In this document: positions 1 through 12,927 of the stretch, one piece after another
Layout: each line of letters begins with the position of its first letter
Numbering within the stretch: position 1 is the stretch's first letter
From: Pseudofabraea citricarpa
Taxonomy: Eukaryota > Ascomycota > Leotiomycetes > Helotiales > Dermateaceae
Assembly (NCBI GenBank): GCA_029641185.1
Contig: JAPWGK010000001.1
Coordinates: 3,546,501-3,610,500, forward strand
Length of the DNA: 64,000 nt
Direction: 5' to 3'
Made by a program: the position numbers and the translations under genes
Notes under the pieces: generated by a model
What the model was told of the DNA's origin: nothing
Database searches by the model: none
What the model saw: only the letters and a program-made list of their open reading frames with translations

Positions 1-3000
1 AGTATAATTAATTGAAACTAAGTAAGGGAAAGGGAAGAATACGTACGTAATATTATTAAAAATACCTTAGTAAGAAAAAGTTATACTAAAACTAACTATT
101 AAGGAAATTTAACCTAAGGATATAAGAGTATTTAATAAAGCTATCCTAGATAAGCTAAATAAAAAAGAAAAAGCTATTATAGATATAAAAATAAAATATC
201 TAATAATATATAAACCTAAAGAATATTATAGGGAAATAATTATAATATTAGATAAAGAATATAAAGCTTAGGTAATAAGGTATCCTAATATAATTAGTAA
301 AATAATCCCTAAAGATAAGAGAAAATAATTAGTAAGAATTATTTATACTTAGAAGGATATATTTATAGAAAATATTTATAATATACTAATAATAGATATA
401 ATCGTATATAAAGTACTAATATTTATTAATATAATTCTAGTTATAATATTAGCTATAAAATATACTATAAAAGAAATAAAATAATAATAAGATAATCTAC
501 TAGTATTAGTAGATAATAGAGTATTAGGAACTAGGATTAGCTTATAGTTAGCTAAAATAATATATCTAAGAAAGAAAGATAAGTTCTTAAGAATAATTTA
601 TATATATATTCTAGTAAACGAGTAGATAATAAAGTTTAACTACCTAATAAAACGTATTAAAATAATATTATAAATATTATTATAATAGTTTATTAAGATC
701 TTATTTATTATAGATATAAAGAATAAATACTAGATAATAGGATTATATAAACCTTATTAATATAAAATAAGGTTCGTAATAGCTATTAGATAATTCTATT
801 ATAAGAGAATACTAATAGGTCTTATAAGAAGCTATAATACGTATATACGACTTAAAGATACTATAAGTAAAACGATTCTAAAGCCGAACTTAAAGCTAGT
901 ATTAGAAGATATAATACTAAGGTAAGTAACGTTTATTTATTTTATTAATAATAATTATAATAAAGTAAGTAATATAAACTTATTAATAGAATTCTTATAT
1001 AAGTATTATTTCCTAAGATTAATATAAGTAAAATTAACTCTTAACCTAAAGAAAATTATATTTAGACTACTAGTAATTATAATATTAGAATATAATAAGT
1101 CTAGTAAGAGAATTAGACTATTATTATAAAAGCTAAAGGACTTTAAAGAATAACTAATACTAATAATTAAAGACTAGTTATAAAGATTCCTAAACTTACT
1201 CTTATATTTTAAAGGACTAATATCTAGTTAAGTAAACTTATTAAGCGTATTAAGATATATAATAATATATAATAAAAAGATAATATTAATTAAAAAGAGA
1301 AAGAATAAAAGTAAAATAATAATATAATATATCGTCTTAGGGCTTAACTAGATAAATATAAAGTAAGAAGTATTTAATAAGCTAAAAAAAGAAGTTACCT
1401 AAAATATAATAATAACAAGTAACCTAGAAAGATAATATTATCTTACTATAAACGTATTAGTAATAAGAGGCGAAAGGGTTCTTATATAGCTTAAAGTAGC
1501 CCTAAATAAAACTTTAGTATCTAAGAATATAATAGAAAAGTTTATTATATTTATATTATTCCTATTTATAAAGATATAATAAAAATAACAAATAATAGAA
1601 AGGGAAATATTTATACTTATAAAATACTTATAAGAAGTTAGATAGCTAGTTATAAGGTTAAAATACCCTATTATTTATTATATAAACTATAATATTATTA
1701 TTATATATATAAAGAACAAAGATATATATAAGAAGGCTAAGAGGTAATAAGTTATATTATCTGAGTTTAACCTAAATATTAAGTATATTCTAGGGTAAGA
1801 ACTAGTAATTACTAATAAGCTCTTAAGAATATATAATATTAAGTTAAGTAAAGTGGAATTACTTATAAATCTAACTAAGATAATAAAAGAAGAAAATAGA
1901 TTTAACTTCCTTATATATATTATTAAGGCGCTTATTATAAAGTATATTATAATAAGTATATAGGATATAAATTTTAAAGAGAGTAATAAATAGAAAGATA
2001 AGTAGAATACGATTATAAAAGGCTAATATAAATAGCTAAATAATCCTAATTATTATATAATTATTTATTATTAGCTTTATAGATATCTTAAACCTAAGTA
2101 TAAAAAGATATAAATTATCTTAAAGTATAAATATCTTTATAAAATAATATTAAAGTTTAGATTATATAAAGTAAATATAAATGTATAATAAGATAATCGT
2201 AAGTAGAAAATAAACCCGAAGTAATTCTAATTATTATTCTAAGAGTTAAATAAAAAGTAAAGTTAATATTTATATAAGAACTAAGCTTATAAGATATTAC
2301 TTAAATTATATAACACGTATAAATATTTCTTAATAGAGCTTATAAAAGTATAATATATTAGATTATATTATTAGCTATTTAGATAAAAAGATATTTACAA
2401 GTATTATAAAAAATACCTTAATTATTAGATAATTAAAAGACTAAAACTATTAGTCGGTTTACTTCTAATAATATATTTATAACTAATAGATATAATCAGA
2501 TTCGATTATATAAGACTAATATTACTAGTTTTATTAAATAATATAAAGTATATTCTTATTACTATTAACTATATTATATAATAAGTATAAGATACGCTAA
2601 TATAAGAGGCAAAGTCTAGAATATTAATATATTTTATAAGAAACAAAATTATAAACGTATTCGAATAACCTACTAGTATATATATAAATAATAAAACGTA
2701 TTTTATAAAGCTATTTAAAGAATACTTAGAAAATAATAAAATAATATAAATTTTTATACTAATAAGTTATTCTTTATTAGTAGGACTAAATAAATATATT
2801 ATATTACTAGTATTATAAGGTTTATAAGTAGTTTTATAAGAAGATAATAAGTTTATTAATTACTAGGATTTATTTATAAGAGATATAATTAATAATATTA
2901 AGATAAGAGATCTTAAGATATATAGATTTATAAGATTAAAACTAATACTAGGCTTTTAGGCGTATTATATCCCTAAGTAGCTTATAAGTCTTAATATAGA

Positions 3001-4300
3001 AATAAAAATAAGTTTCTTAAAAGATCCGAAGGAAAGAAATAAGTAGCTATTAGTATAATATAATTATAAGAGTAAGAATATATTACTAGTAATAAAAGAC
3101 GTAATATAAGTCGAGCTAGGATTAGTATAACTAGAGCGTATAATAAAGCTAGAATTACTAAGAGATATAATAATACGAGCGAATCTAGAAAGATAATAGA
3201 AGTAGTTTAATAAGGAAAATACGAAGTTTCAAAGCTAACTATTACTAAAGAAAGAAGTATTAATATTATTATAATAAATAAGCTAGAATAATTAGCATAT
3301 ATATAAACTAGAATTATATTAGGAAGGCTTATATATAATTATAAAGTTATAAAAAAGTAGAAAAGTAGTTAAGCTTAGTAACTTATATATAAGAAAGAAA
3401 AAAGGAAAATATTATATTAATAATATTAAGTTATTCGTATTATTAAAAGGTAAGAAATAATAAGAGTACTTTAAATCGAATATAAGAGTTAGAAGAGAAG
3501 TCCTAAAAAAATAAGAGGAAACTAATAAAGAATTTATAAGAGTATAATAGTAAAGAATTAATAAGGGTATAGTTATAAACCTAGAGAAGGAATTACCTTA
3601 AATATAATAAAATAATAGCTTAGGAGTAATAAAAAGTTAGTTTAAGAAATATATAGATTTTCTAGTAGATATAATAGATAAAGAGAACCTTATTTATTAG
3701 AGTAAGAAAAAGGTAGACTTAAGAAGTTTATTATTATAAAGTATATACTAGTAAAAATAAAACCTTAAATATTTTATTTAAAATATTATTTAGAGGAGAT
3801 ATAAGAGATAAAATATAAAAAATAAAAGAAAAATAATTAAGAGTTTATTAGAATAACTTAAAGGTAATAATAATAATAATAGAAACTAATATTAGAAATA
3901 AAATTAGGAGTAATATATAATAGTAATAATAATATTATTAATTAAAGAATTAGAAAGAAGAATAATATAGAGAATATAAAGCGAAATATAATATATACGT
4001 ATTATAATACGCGATCTAATAAGGGAATAAGAGATAAAGAGATAAGAGTATAATAAGATATATACGTATTATAGTATATAATATACGGAAAATATAATAT
4101 AAATAAGACGATTAAGATAAGAAGTATTAGAGATCTAAAGGTTTAATAGTATACGTATTATATTATAAGGAAGGGTAGTTTAGAGATAAAATAAGCGTAT
4201 ATTCTAGTAAAATAAAAGATCAAAAGATTATTATTTATAATAAATAAAAGAACTTATAATATAAGAAGATAAATTAAAGGAGGGAAGATCTTTCGTATTA
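1..4300 (+). mobile_element. RIP-degraded Ty3/Gypsy-type retrotransposon pol relic
   Basis: This stretch is extremely AT-rich, made almost only of TA, AA and TT steps, and carries stop codons in every frame. Ignoring stops, plus-strand translation still resembles a Gypsy pol polyprotein. A reverse-transcriptase-like stretch lies around 690-960. A DNxT[YH]F integrase-core signature lies around 2640-2790, in the order expected for Ty3/Gypsy (RT, RNase H, integrase). The C/G-to-T/A bias is what fungal RIP produces. No gag, protease or intact LTR pair is visible, and the left end runs off the window. The element cannot be active. The assignment to Gypsy is fairly firm from the RT/integrase order; the exact boundaries are guesses. 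Confidence 0.72.
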
Positions 4301-7300
4301 AAAGAACCTCTTTACTTTTATAACTTTATAATATTAATAACTATAATATAACCTATTATATCTAGAAAGAAGGTAGGCTATAATTATCTATAAATATAAT
4401 ATATTTACCCTAGAGAAGTTTAAGAAAGATAGAATCTAAAGATTATTTAATATCTATAATATTCTTATATAATAAGAAGCTTATACTATTAATTTTATGT
4501 AATTAAGCGTAGCACGTGTTTTATAAGATATAAATTACAAATATCTATATAATTAAATACGCGTATTATATAAGATTAAAAGTAAGTAGAAGTAATTATT
4601 ATATATAATAACTTTATAGTTAATATTATATTCTAATAAAATTAATATATATTCTAATATTATATTACGCGTGTAATTATAGATTTATATTAACTAGAGT
4701 AAGTATATTAAAGAAAGTAATATAACAAATAAGAAGAGTATATAAGAGAGATATTAGAATATTAGGAGTTATAAGAAAATATAAAGAAAAGAGTATTAGT
4801 AGGGATATAAGAAAGTAATATAAATAATAATAGAGGGAAGCAGATAAGTAAGTATAAGTTAATCCTAAGCTATAAAACTAAAAGTATAAAGTTAGTAGAA
4901 TAAGCTATAATATATATATAGGATCTAAAAAATAATAAAAAAACTAAGTATAAGGTCTTAGTAGTAGCTCTAAAGTAAGTAGAAAGTAGCAAAAAAAACG
5001 AAGCTATTATTTAATCGAAGGTTATAATAACTAATTATAAATAAAAGCTCGCAAATATAATAATCTAAGTATAATAAAGAATATTTCTATAGATCTTAAA
5101 TTTATTACTAAAAGAAGAGATAAAGTAATTAATTATTAAATTAGAATCGAAAGAAAAGAAAGAGTTAAGCGATTATTTAGTATAACTAGGATTTATATAT
5201 AATCTATAATAAAAGGTAATAATAGTATTTATATAAGATAAAATAAACTTAGTACGAGTATACCTAGTATATATAAGATAATAGGGGAAGATAATACTCT
5301 TATAGTTATAATAAGCTAAGTAAAGTAATAACTAAGCCTAAAAGGAGTAGCTAGAGGTATTATTAGTAAGCGTGATTTAAAAGGAACTAGATTATAAAGA
5401 GAATAATCTAAAGTCGGATTAATTTATAAGTTCCTAGAGTATTATAATAAGAAATAAAAAAATAAAAGGAATAAAATAAAAGACTTAGAGTATTATAAGG
5501 GAGCTAGAGATTAATATTAATATAATAGATATATTTAAGGAATTAATATAAGAAGGTAAAAATAATAATAGAGATCTTATATATATTAAGTATTATAATT
5601 ATAAAGGAAAAATAATTAAACAAATAATTCCTAAACTATTACTAAAAAAAATCCTAAGAACGTAGATAACTCTAAGTATTATTAACTACTTAGTAAAAAG
5701 GTAGTACGCCTATAAAGAAGAGAAAGAAACGCGAATCCTAGAAAAGACTAAGAAAGAAAAGAAAACTATATAGCTTAAATAAGATAATTAAGTATATAAA
5801 TAAGAAGAATAAAAAAGTATAAAAGATATTATAAGAATAACTAAAATCTTAATACCCTATAAAGGCTAGATAAATATAGTTAAAAGATATTATAAAGCCT
5901 CGTATATATATAATTACTAAGAATAACTATATAAGTACTTCTAGTAATTTATAGATCTGAAAGATAAGAATAAAAAGCTAATTCTAATAAAGTAAGATAT
6001 TAAGTAAGTTATAAGTAAGCTAGATAATTAGTATTACCTAAAAATAAAGTATCCTAAGAATATTAATATTAAAAGATAAATAAAAGAAATCTAAAAGAAA
6101 TAAAAGGATACTTAGGATAAAAAAACGAGAAAATTTATTATAAGCCTACTAAAGACTAAGTAAGAAATAAATAAACTTAGTATTAAAATTATAATATATA
6201 CTTTAATTATAAAGCTAGATAAACTATTTTTTATAAAATAACTAATAGTAAAGGACTTTAATAAAAAGGCGCTTAAGTAGGTAAATTTATAATTAATTAA
6301 GAAAAGTATAAATATTATATATTAAGAAAGAAAAGCTATTAAAACTCGAGATATATTTAGAGAAATTACTAAGTAATAAATTAAAGAAGAATAAGAAATT
6401 ATATAAAAGTATATAAAAAGACTTAAGGAAGATTATAATAAGCTTTAAGATAATAACTAAGAGATATATAAAGATTATATAAAGGAAATCGATAAGAATA
6501 TTAATCTAAGATATAAAATAAAAGAACTTAAGACGAAGTTATTATTAGCCTTAAAAGATACTAGATCTATAAATAAAGAAGGGAAGGATAAATAAGAAGT
6601 ACTAGAAGTATATTATTATAGCCTTCTATAAAATACTTTTAAAACTTTATATTTCCTAGAAGAATATAATTATATAAAATATATAAATAATAGCTTAAGC
6701 AAAAAGAAAGCTAATAAATCTAACTTTAAATAAAGTAATTAAGATATTAATACTAAAGAAGTAGAAATACTTAGTAAGAAGAGTAAAATACTACTACCTA
6801 AAGAATATATTATATATTACTAATAATAAGATTTATAATATAAAGAAGTTAAGGATAATAATATTATAATAAATATCTAGAAATAAAGAAAGATCCTAAG
6901 CAAATAAGTACGAAAGCTTATAATAATATTTACTAAAGATCTAGTATTAGTAGACTTACTTATAAATAAAGAAAATAATAATAATAAGGAGATTTTTATA
7001 ATTATCTAAAGAAAGAAGATATAAAAGGATAATAAGAAGTCTAATTAGTAAACGCCTAAAGTTATATTAGTTAGAGACAGAATATTAGGAGTATATATTA
7101 TATAGATTTTAGCAAGTAGTATTAATTATCATATTAAAATATACTAGGGAGTATAAAAAGTTGCTATATATTATAATATATATACAAAGCTAGAAAGAGT
7201 ATTAGGGAACCGATATTAGTAGGTATATTTATTATTATAATAGAAGCAGAGAAATTATTATTATAGTACGAGGTATATCTATAATATTTGCTTAGGGGAG

Positions 7301-7320
7301 ATATAGGGGATAATATAAGC
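4301..7320. mobile_element. second AT-rich RIP-degraded repeat block, family unknown
   Basis: The composition is the same as in the pol relic, with stops in all frames. A possible LTR-like or junction segment lies around 4498-4685, flanked by the short words tgtaatta and gtgtaatta. The rest (about 4690-7300) has lysine- and glutamate-rich, gag-like coding texture but no motif I recognise. It could be the gag half of another LTR element or a different repeat. The AT-rich composition stops abruptly at about 7320-7400. Confidence 0.5.
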
Positions 7321-9097
7321 TAGGCTAGAAAAGGCAAGGCCTACGGGCACTAGAAATTATTATAAAGCTCTTGATCAGGGCAATATATATAGTTTCATAG
7401 TAACCAATCAATCTACGAATACACTCTGTAGGATCCGTATACACCTTACAGCGGTGTCTTGTTTCATTGAGACCAGAGTATGCAGGATCGTGTTTGCTGT
7501 ATGACGTGCCACTCGGGCAGCTTCATGAAGAAGAGAAAGGACTGGACGCGCACATGTATGTTTGCCCATACCGGAGGCCGGAAGTCTATCTGCAGTGCCA
7601 TATATTGCAGAATGCTTAGCTGGGTCCCCGTGATTTGGGACGAGAGCGTTAGTGAGAATAAGCCGATCAATCCTTAAAGTATTTGACACTTGTTATGACC
7701 AAATGATGTTAGTTCTCAACTCTCTTTATACAGTTCTTTCCCAGGGTTTGTTAGGTCTGATTGGCGGGGGGGCCCTGTGCAGATCTCGGGCCCATCCTCC
7801 ACACGGCAGACGGGATTCAGCTCTGGATTCTTGGATTCTGGGGCTCTGGGTTCTGGGTTCTGGGTTCTGGATTATGATTGTATAGAATTTAGAATTCCAC
7901 CGGCATCATCAGTGCACGATCTTCCTCAGCCGCTTGGTCGGTGGCTGAGGTGGGTGACTGGCTGGCTGGCTGGCTGGCTGGCTGACCCGGCTGGCTGATT
8001 GTCAAACGCTCAATCCTCTGCAATCTTCCAGTTCCAGTGGACACGGCGACATGACATGGCATGGCATGGCATGGCGATAGATGGATGCTATTTATTCGTC
8101 GCGACAGGTAGAGCCGTGGCCAGCACATGCACAGGATTTGATTCGCCAATTAGTTCAGCAGCCCATGCTCGTCTCGATGCGTCTGTAGCAGCAGCAGCAG
8201 CAAGGCGCTGCGTTCATCAGCCCAGTTTGGCCAACTTTTTTGCTCCTTGTCGCCGCATGCAGAGAAACATGCGACGGCACACCAGGGAACACAGGTTTGC
8301 TGACGCCATACCCGTCCAGTTGGCTCCTTATATTGGCATTTTTACTCTCTCCCTTGATTACGGTGGCCCCCAACTATCGATCGATGACTACTCGTTTTTT
8401 GCAGAGCTACTGTAGCCCAGAGCCCAGAGCCCAGAGACACTCCAGCTTTTGGTGCGACTGAACACTGAACACTGAACACTGGACACTGAACACTGAACAC
8501 TGAACACTAAACACTGAACACTAAACACTGTACCCACTGAGCCAACCCCCGAGGTGCCATGAGCTGCGGGAGCTGACAGCACCAGCACCAGCACTTACCA
8601 GCACTTACCAGCACTTACCCTCAATCTCCAGTAGCACCTTCAGTAGCCACCTCCCACCTCCCACCTCCCTCCCCAACCTGGAATTTCGCTGGCGCTGGCG
8701 TACCTACTACACCTACTACACCTCCCAAATCCGGCCACAAAGTTAATACGGGCCACTACCTGCTCCTGTTACTTACTCTCCTTCCTCCCTCTCTCCCTCT
8801 CCCTCTCCCTCCCCGACTCCTCATAAATGCGGTGCAGCTCAGGTCCGATATACTCCATTGCCCATTCGTCCCCTCATCGTTAGACATCCCATCCCATCCC
8901 CACTCCAATTGCAATTGCATCTGCATCTGCATATCTTCGAAACATTGTTGCAGCAGCATCTTCATCATCACCACCACCCGTCCCTGTCCCCACCCCACCC
9001 CGTCCCCCAGCTCTTATAGTTGCGTTCCCCGGTGCTTCGACACGTCTCACTTGTTCAGCTTTCCTTATCGTCCACTCCTCGCTCCTCCGCTCGCACG
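7321..9097. other. intergenic, rich in simple tandem repeats
   Basis: No convincing gene was found. The stretch joins the RIP island to the MIF-like gene. It contains short tandem arrays (CTGG at 7958-7984, GGCAT at 8053-8075, a 7-base array at 8458-8530, GCACTTACCA at about 8589-8618) and a pyrimidine-rich stretch from 8760 to 9097 that probably holds the promoter and 5' leader of the following gene. Confidence 0.6.
8458..8530. repeat. 7-base minisatellite, unit CTGAACA, about 10 copies
   Basis: About ten head-to-tail copies of CTGAACA with single-base variants (CTGGACA, CTAAACA). It is non-coding and lies in the spacer upstream of the MIF-like gene. Confidence 0.9.
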
Positions 9098-10247
9098 ATG
9101 CCCGGCTCTCAACATTCCACTGAGGAGCTGATCCGCGAACTCTCCTCTCCCTCGTCCCCAACTTCTGTGACGCGGAAGCTGCCTCTGGCTTCTGATAAAG
9201 GCCAAATCGCGACCACAATTGTCACTCGAAAGCGAAAGGACTTCACTCAGTTTGTGCTGCCTCCGTCTCCGGCAGAAAGCATGTTGCTCGAATCACACCA
9301 GCACCCGGCTCTGTCCCCCACCAGCACCGAGGACCGACGGATCATGCGAGATATTGACCGTGGTGCTCCGGGCGACCAGGCCATTTTTTCTGATCTCAAA
9401 ACGCCCGAGCAGAAGGAGTACGCAAGGAGGAAAAGTCAGCATTATAGTGAAGCGTTTGCCTGTCGTGAGTCCAACTCGTCGGCTAGGGAGCGAGTCTGTC
9501 GGGAGTCCATAGTCATGGCGGATGTGCGAACGAACGTCATCGTGAGTACCCAAGAAAGACCTCGGCGAAAAATGGTCAACGATAGGGTCGCTAATAAATC
9601 TACAGGTTCAAGACGAGTATACTTTTATCACCGATCTCTCATACAATCTCTCGAGTCGTTACCAGCGACCCGAGTCTTCTATTCTCGTCACCGTGACCCA
9701 CTCGGCGTGCTTGTTATTTGGGGGTTCCTTCGACCCGGCTTATACCATGACTATCACAGCCCTGCCGTCACAAGTACAACAAGTGACCAACAAACGGAAT
9801 GCCGCACTCTTGCAGAAGAACATGGAGGAAGCGCTTGGGGTGGCACCGGATCGAGGTCTCATCAAGTTTGTTGCTATCGCCGAGGAGAATCTGGCTACCA
9901 ATGGCAAGACGGCCGCCTGGGAGATTGAGGAATTGGAGTCTGCTGAGGGCGGGGGCCGCAAGGGCAGTTTGGCAGCGAGCCGAAAGAATAGTGCAGCAGG
10001 TTTGCAAGCAAAGAGTGCCAAAAGAAAGAGTACGCGGTCGCTGAAGAATCTCAAGATTGGCACCAATTTGCCCACACACGATGAACAAATGACACCACCA
10101 CTAAGTGACCGCAAAGACTCACCTCCTCCGATGCCAGCCCTGCCAGCCATGCCCACGGAACCCAGTGCGTTGGATAAGAAGGCCGAGAGGGTGCAGAAGA
10201 TGAGCAAGAGAAAGAGTTTTATGAACAGCATACTGGGTAGAGCTTAG
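9098..10247 (+). CDS. MIF/tautomerase-like domain protein with long N- and C-terminal extensions
   Basis: Two exons, 9098-9541 and 9606-10247, joined by a 64-base intron (GTGAGT...GCTAAT...CAG) give 361 residues. Residues about 140-265 resemble the macrophage migration inhibitory factor fold: a TNV strand near 145-147, the ACLLFGGSFDPA segment, and a later SPDR-like APDRG segment. Before it is a Ser/Pro-rich extension of about 138 residues; after it is a basic Ser/Lys-rich tail. In animal MIF the catalytic proline is the N-terminal residue. Here the domain is internal and the aligned position appears to be Val139, so keto-enol tautomerase chemistry is doubtful. The start at 9098 was chosen because it is the first ATG after the pyrimidine-rich leader. 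Cellular role unknown; no signal peptide or membrane segment. Confidence 0.8.
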
Positions 10248-12927
10248 GATGTGTGACCGTGTGTTTTTGCATACCCGAATCAGGGTATTTGTATAATGGA
10301 TTAGGGTAATGAGGTGGGAGGGAACATTTAGTCCTGGTTGGTTGATCCGGCGCCAGGTTTTGGGAAGGACATATTATCAGGTTTGGATAGCACTACTGTG
10401 CACCGGTATAATACTTATTAGAGGCTGCTTCCGAAGCTTGCATGACTTCATGATATACAACTGCAGTTCCCCAGTTTCTTCAGTTTCTTCAGTCTCTTCA
10501 GTCTCCTCAGTCTTTTCAGTCTGCCAGGTCCGCCCACGCTTGTGATTGCCTCTTTCGTCTCTGTCGCCAGCGACTGTCTTGACAAATGGTGTTCCCGACA
10601 GACGGAAATGCCAATGTACGGACGTATGTACAGTACCTCGTATGCTTTGGCTTTTTTTTTTCAGGGACGGCCCACCCTGCGACCGCGACGGCGACCGCAG
10701 CCAAGATCGACGTCCGTCCCCCCGCACACGACGGCACACAGCACACAGCACACAGCAGAAATGCGGGCTGCCGTTCCCGTCCAGACGATTGGGATTGAAG
10801 GACCCCTTCAGCCTTCAGGTAGATTAAGGGAAGGCAGGCTGTGCTGTGGATTCCCGAAGATCTGAAGCCATCTGGAAAATCAAATCAAATCAAATCAATC
10901 GAATTAAATCAAATCAGATGGAAATGCAAATCTGTCATCATCATCATCATCGTCCATGACGGTAGAGTGGCTCCGAAGAATCTTCTGGGTCGATTCGTCT
11001 TTTCTCCTGAACTCTGTTCGTCTGCATTGATGCTGCTGTCTTGCTGTCTTGAGGTTGGCGAGCTGGTGCACCGGTATCTTGGGCTTGGGGACCATAAACC
11101 AATATGATGTTCGGGGCTTCTCTTTTGATATGGTAGCCTTAATGGTTTTTTGCCCCCAACAGAGACAATTGACAATCGACAGCCGGGAACAGGCGGGGCA
11201 ATGCCTTATTTGCTCGCCAAGGGGTCGTTTTGTGGGCCGTCGAAATAGGGTGTGAGCCAATGTAAACGTCGGTGGTCCACAGCTTCCTTCCTGCTTGCTG
11301 GTGCTTGTCCAGACTTCTCCCCTTTTAGTCATTCTAGACCTGTCGCGCCAACACCCATCAGCCCAACCAACAAGAGAGACCCTTACTACGCATCATCACC
11401 TCATCGCCATCGCCGTCGCCATCGCCGACACCCACCTGGGACCTGCATTGGCTCCTGTACTGTATAGTATAGTACGCTGTGCAGTGTGCACTGTGCATAG
11501 GGCGACATCCTCTCCTTTTCTTGTCCCACTGCGACCTGATCCTGAGCCTGAGCTTGACCTGCACCTGGACCTGCACCTGGACCTGCACCTGGACCTGGAC
11601 ACCGACGTGGGTAGGTGACCTGTCACCAGTTTCTGTGCATGACCAGCCAGCGTTGACAGCACAACAGCCAGATATTCCTGTCCTGTTCTGTCCTCAGCCT
11701 CGCTCCATTCGCCGAGCAGCTCTTGTCCGGACCAGCACAGCACAGCACAGTACAGCACGCAAGAGGAAGAAAGAGCAAGAAAAAGAAAAAGAATCCGCGG
11801 CTGCATACGAGCTCACAGCAAGACCCAAGCAAGGGATCTGCTTGAGATAAGGATTCTTACCCCTCTCCCCAGTCGCACAGGCAGGATCAAGAGCGAGCAG
11901 AAAAGGCATCGCGCCAAAGAAACGAGAGAGGCAGCAGAAGGGGGGCAAAAGCCATGGAGGTATGAGATCATTTTACTTACACTTCTTCTGAGCATTCCAC
12001 ACCTCGCTTTGTCTTCCCATTTTTTCTTCTTTTTCCTTTCTGTCATATGCGCCCTCGCGATCCCTTGGATCCTGGAGTCAGGATATCAGATATGCTCGTC
12101 GCATTCCACACACCGGGGAAGCAGCAGCATAAGGGTTCAGCCTTGTGGTGTCATTGCATCGGGTAGGGTTGAGCTGCTGCAAAAGACAGCATGGTGACAT
12201 CGGACGTGTCTTGCTGTCTTTTTGGTCCGCTCTTCCAGAATGATGGCACATAAGCACAGCAGTGTCCTCCTCTCTGCCTGCGCATGATCTTGTCTGCTGT
12301 CTCCATTGGTTGTGTAGCCAATATATGATTCGAGGCGATTCGAGGTGAATCAGCTTTACCGGGCAAGGCAGGACCACTCGTTCGTTGTCCAACGCTACGT
12401 CACAATATATCTGCGTCAGCATCGTCGAGTTCCTCGTCGTCGACTTTCAAATCCTCCCCTCGACCAGAATCAGGGGCGATGATCGGATGAGCAGGACCAC
12501 TTCCCAAAGTGTTGGGTGCTCTGGCAGGACTGCTCTGCGCGTCGCCGTCTCTAAAGTTGATACCGAAATTCACGTACCCGGCGCCGATTTCTCGGATCGG
12601 TCGTCAGCCGAGACTTGACTGTAATGCCAGCGTGAGGGTGGTGCAAACAGATGGTGTGAAGGATATTTGAAGTCTTGATCTTCGAGTTTGTGCGGCGTCG
12701 ACGACGTTGGACGTCTGGTCGATACTCGTCTCGCTTCCCGCGCTGGCTTGTATCTCGACCTCCTCCGCGTACCTGCACTCTGCATCCCCATCCCCTCTTG
12801 ACCACGCAAAGCTGTGTCGTGTCGTATCCGAATCGCCCCACTGCGCAAGACAGCTTTCCTTTCGTTCGTTCTTGCAAACAGCATGTCTCCGCCCGGTCTT
12901 CTCCACACTGGAAGGAGAAGAACCAAG
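10248..12927. other. long intergenic spacer with microsatellites
   Basis: No supported gene. It contains a 9-base CAGTTTCTT-type array (10472-10523), AAATC repeats (10876-10918), a 12-base GACCTGCACCTG array (about 11555-11598) and CACAG-type runs near 10735 and 11735. The last 200-400 bases probably include the GTR2 promoter and leader. Confidence 0.6.
10472..10523. repeat. 9-base tandem array (CAGTTTCTT-type)
   Basis: About six imperfect copies of a CAGTNTCTT/CAGTCTCCT unit in the spacer downstream of the MIF-like gene; open frames across it are repeat artefacts. Confidence 0.85.

Noticed and set aside
11396..11806. overlapping frames in the 11.3-11.9 kb region
   Set aside because: They owe their length to GACCTG and CACAG repeats; Arg-Cys or Gln-Val repeat peptides are not credible proteins.
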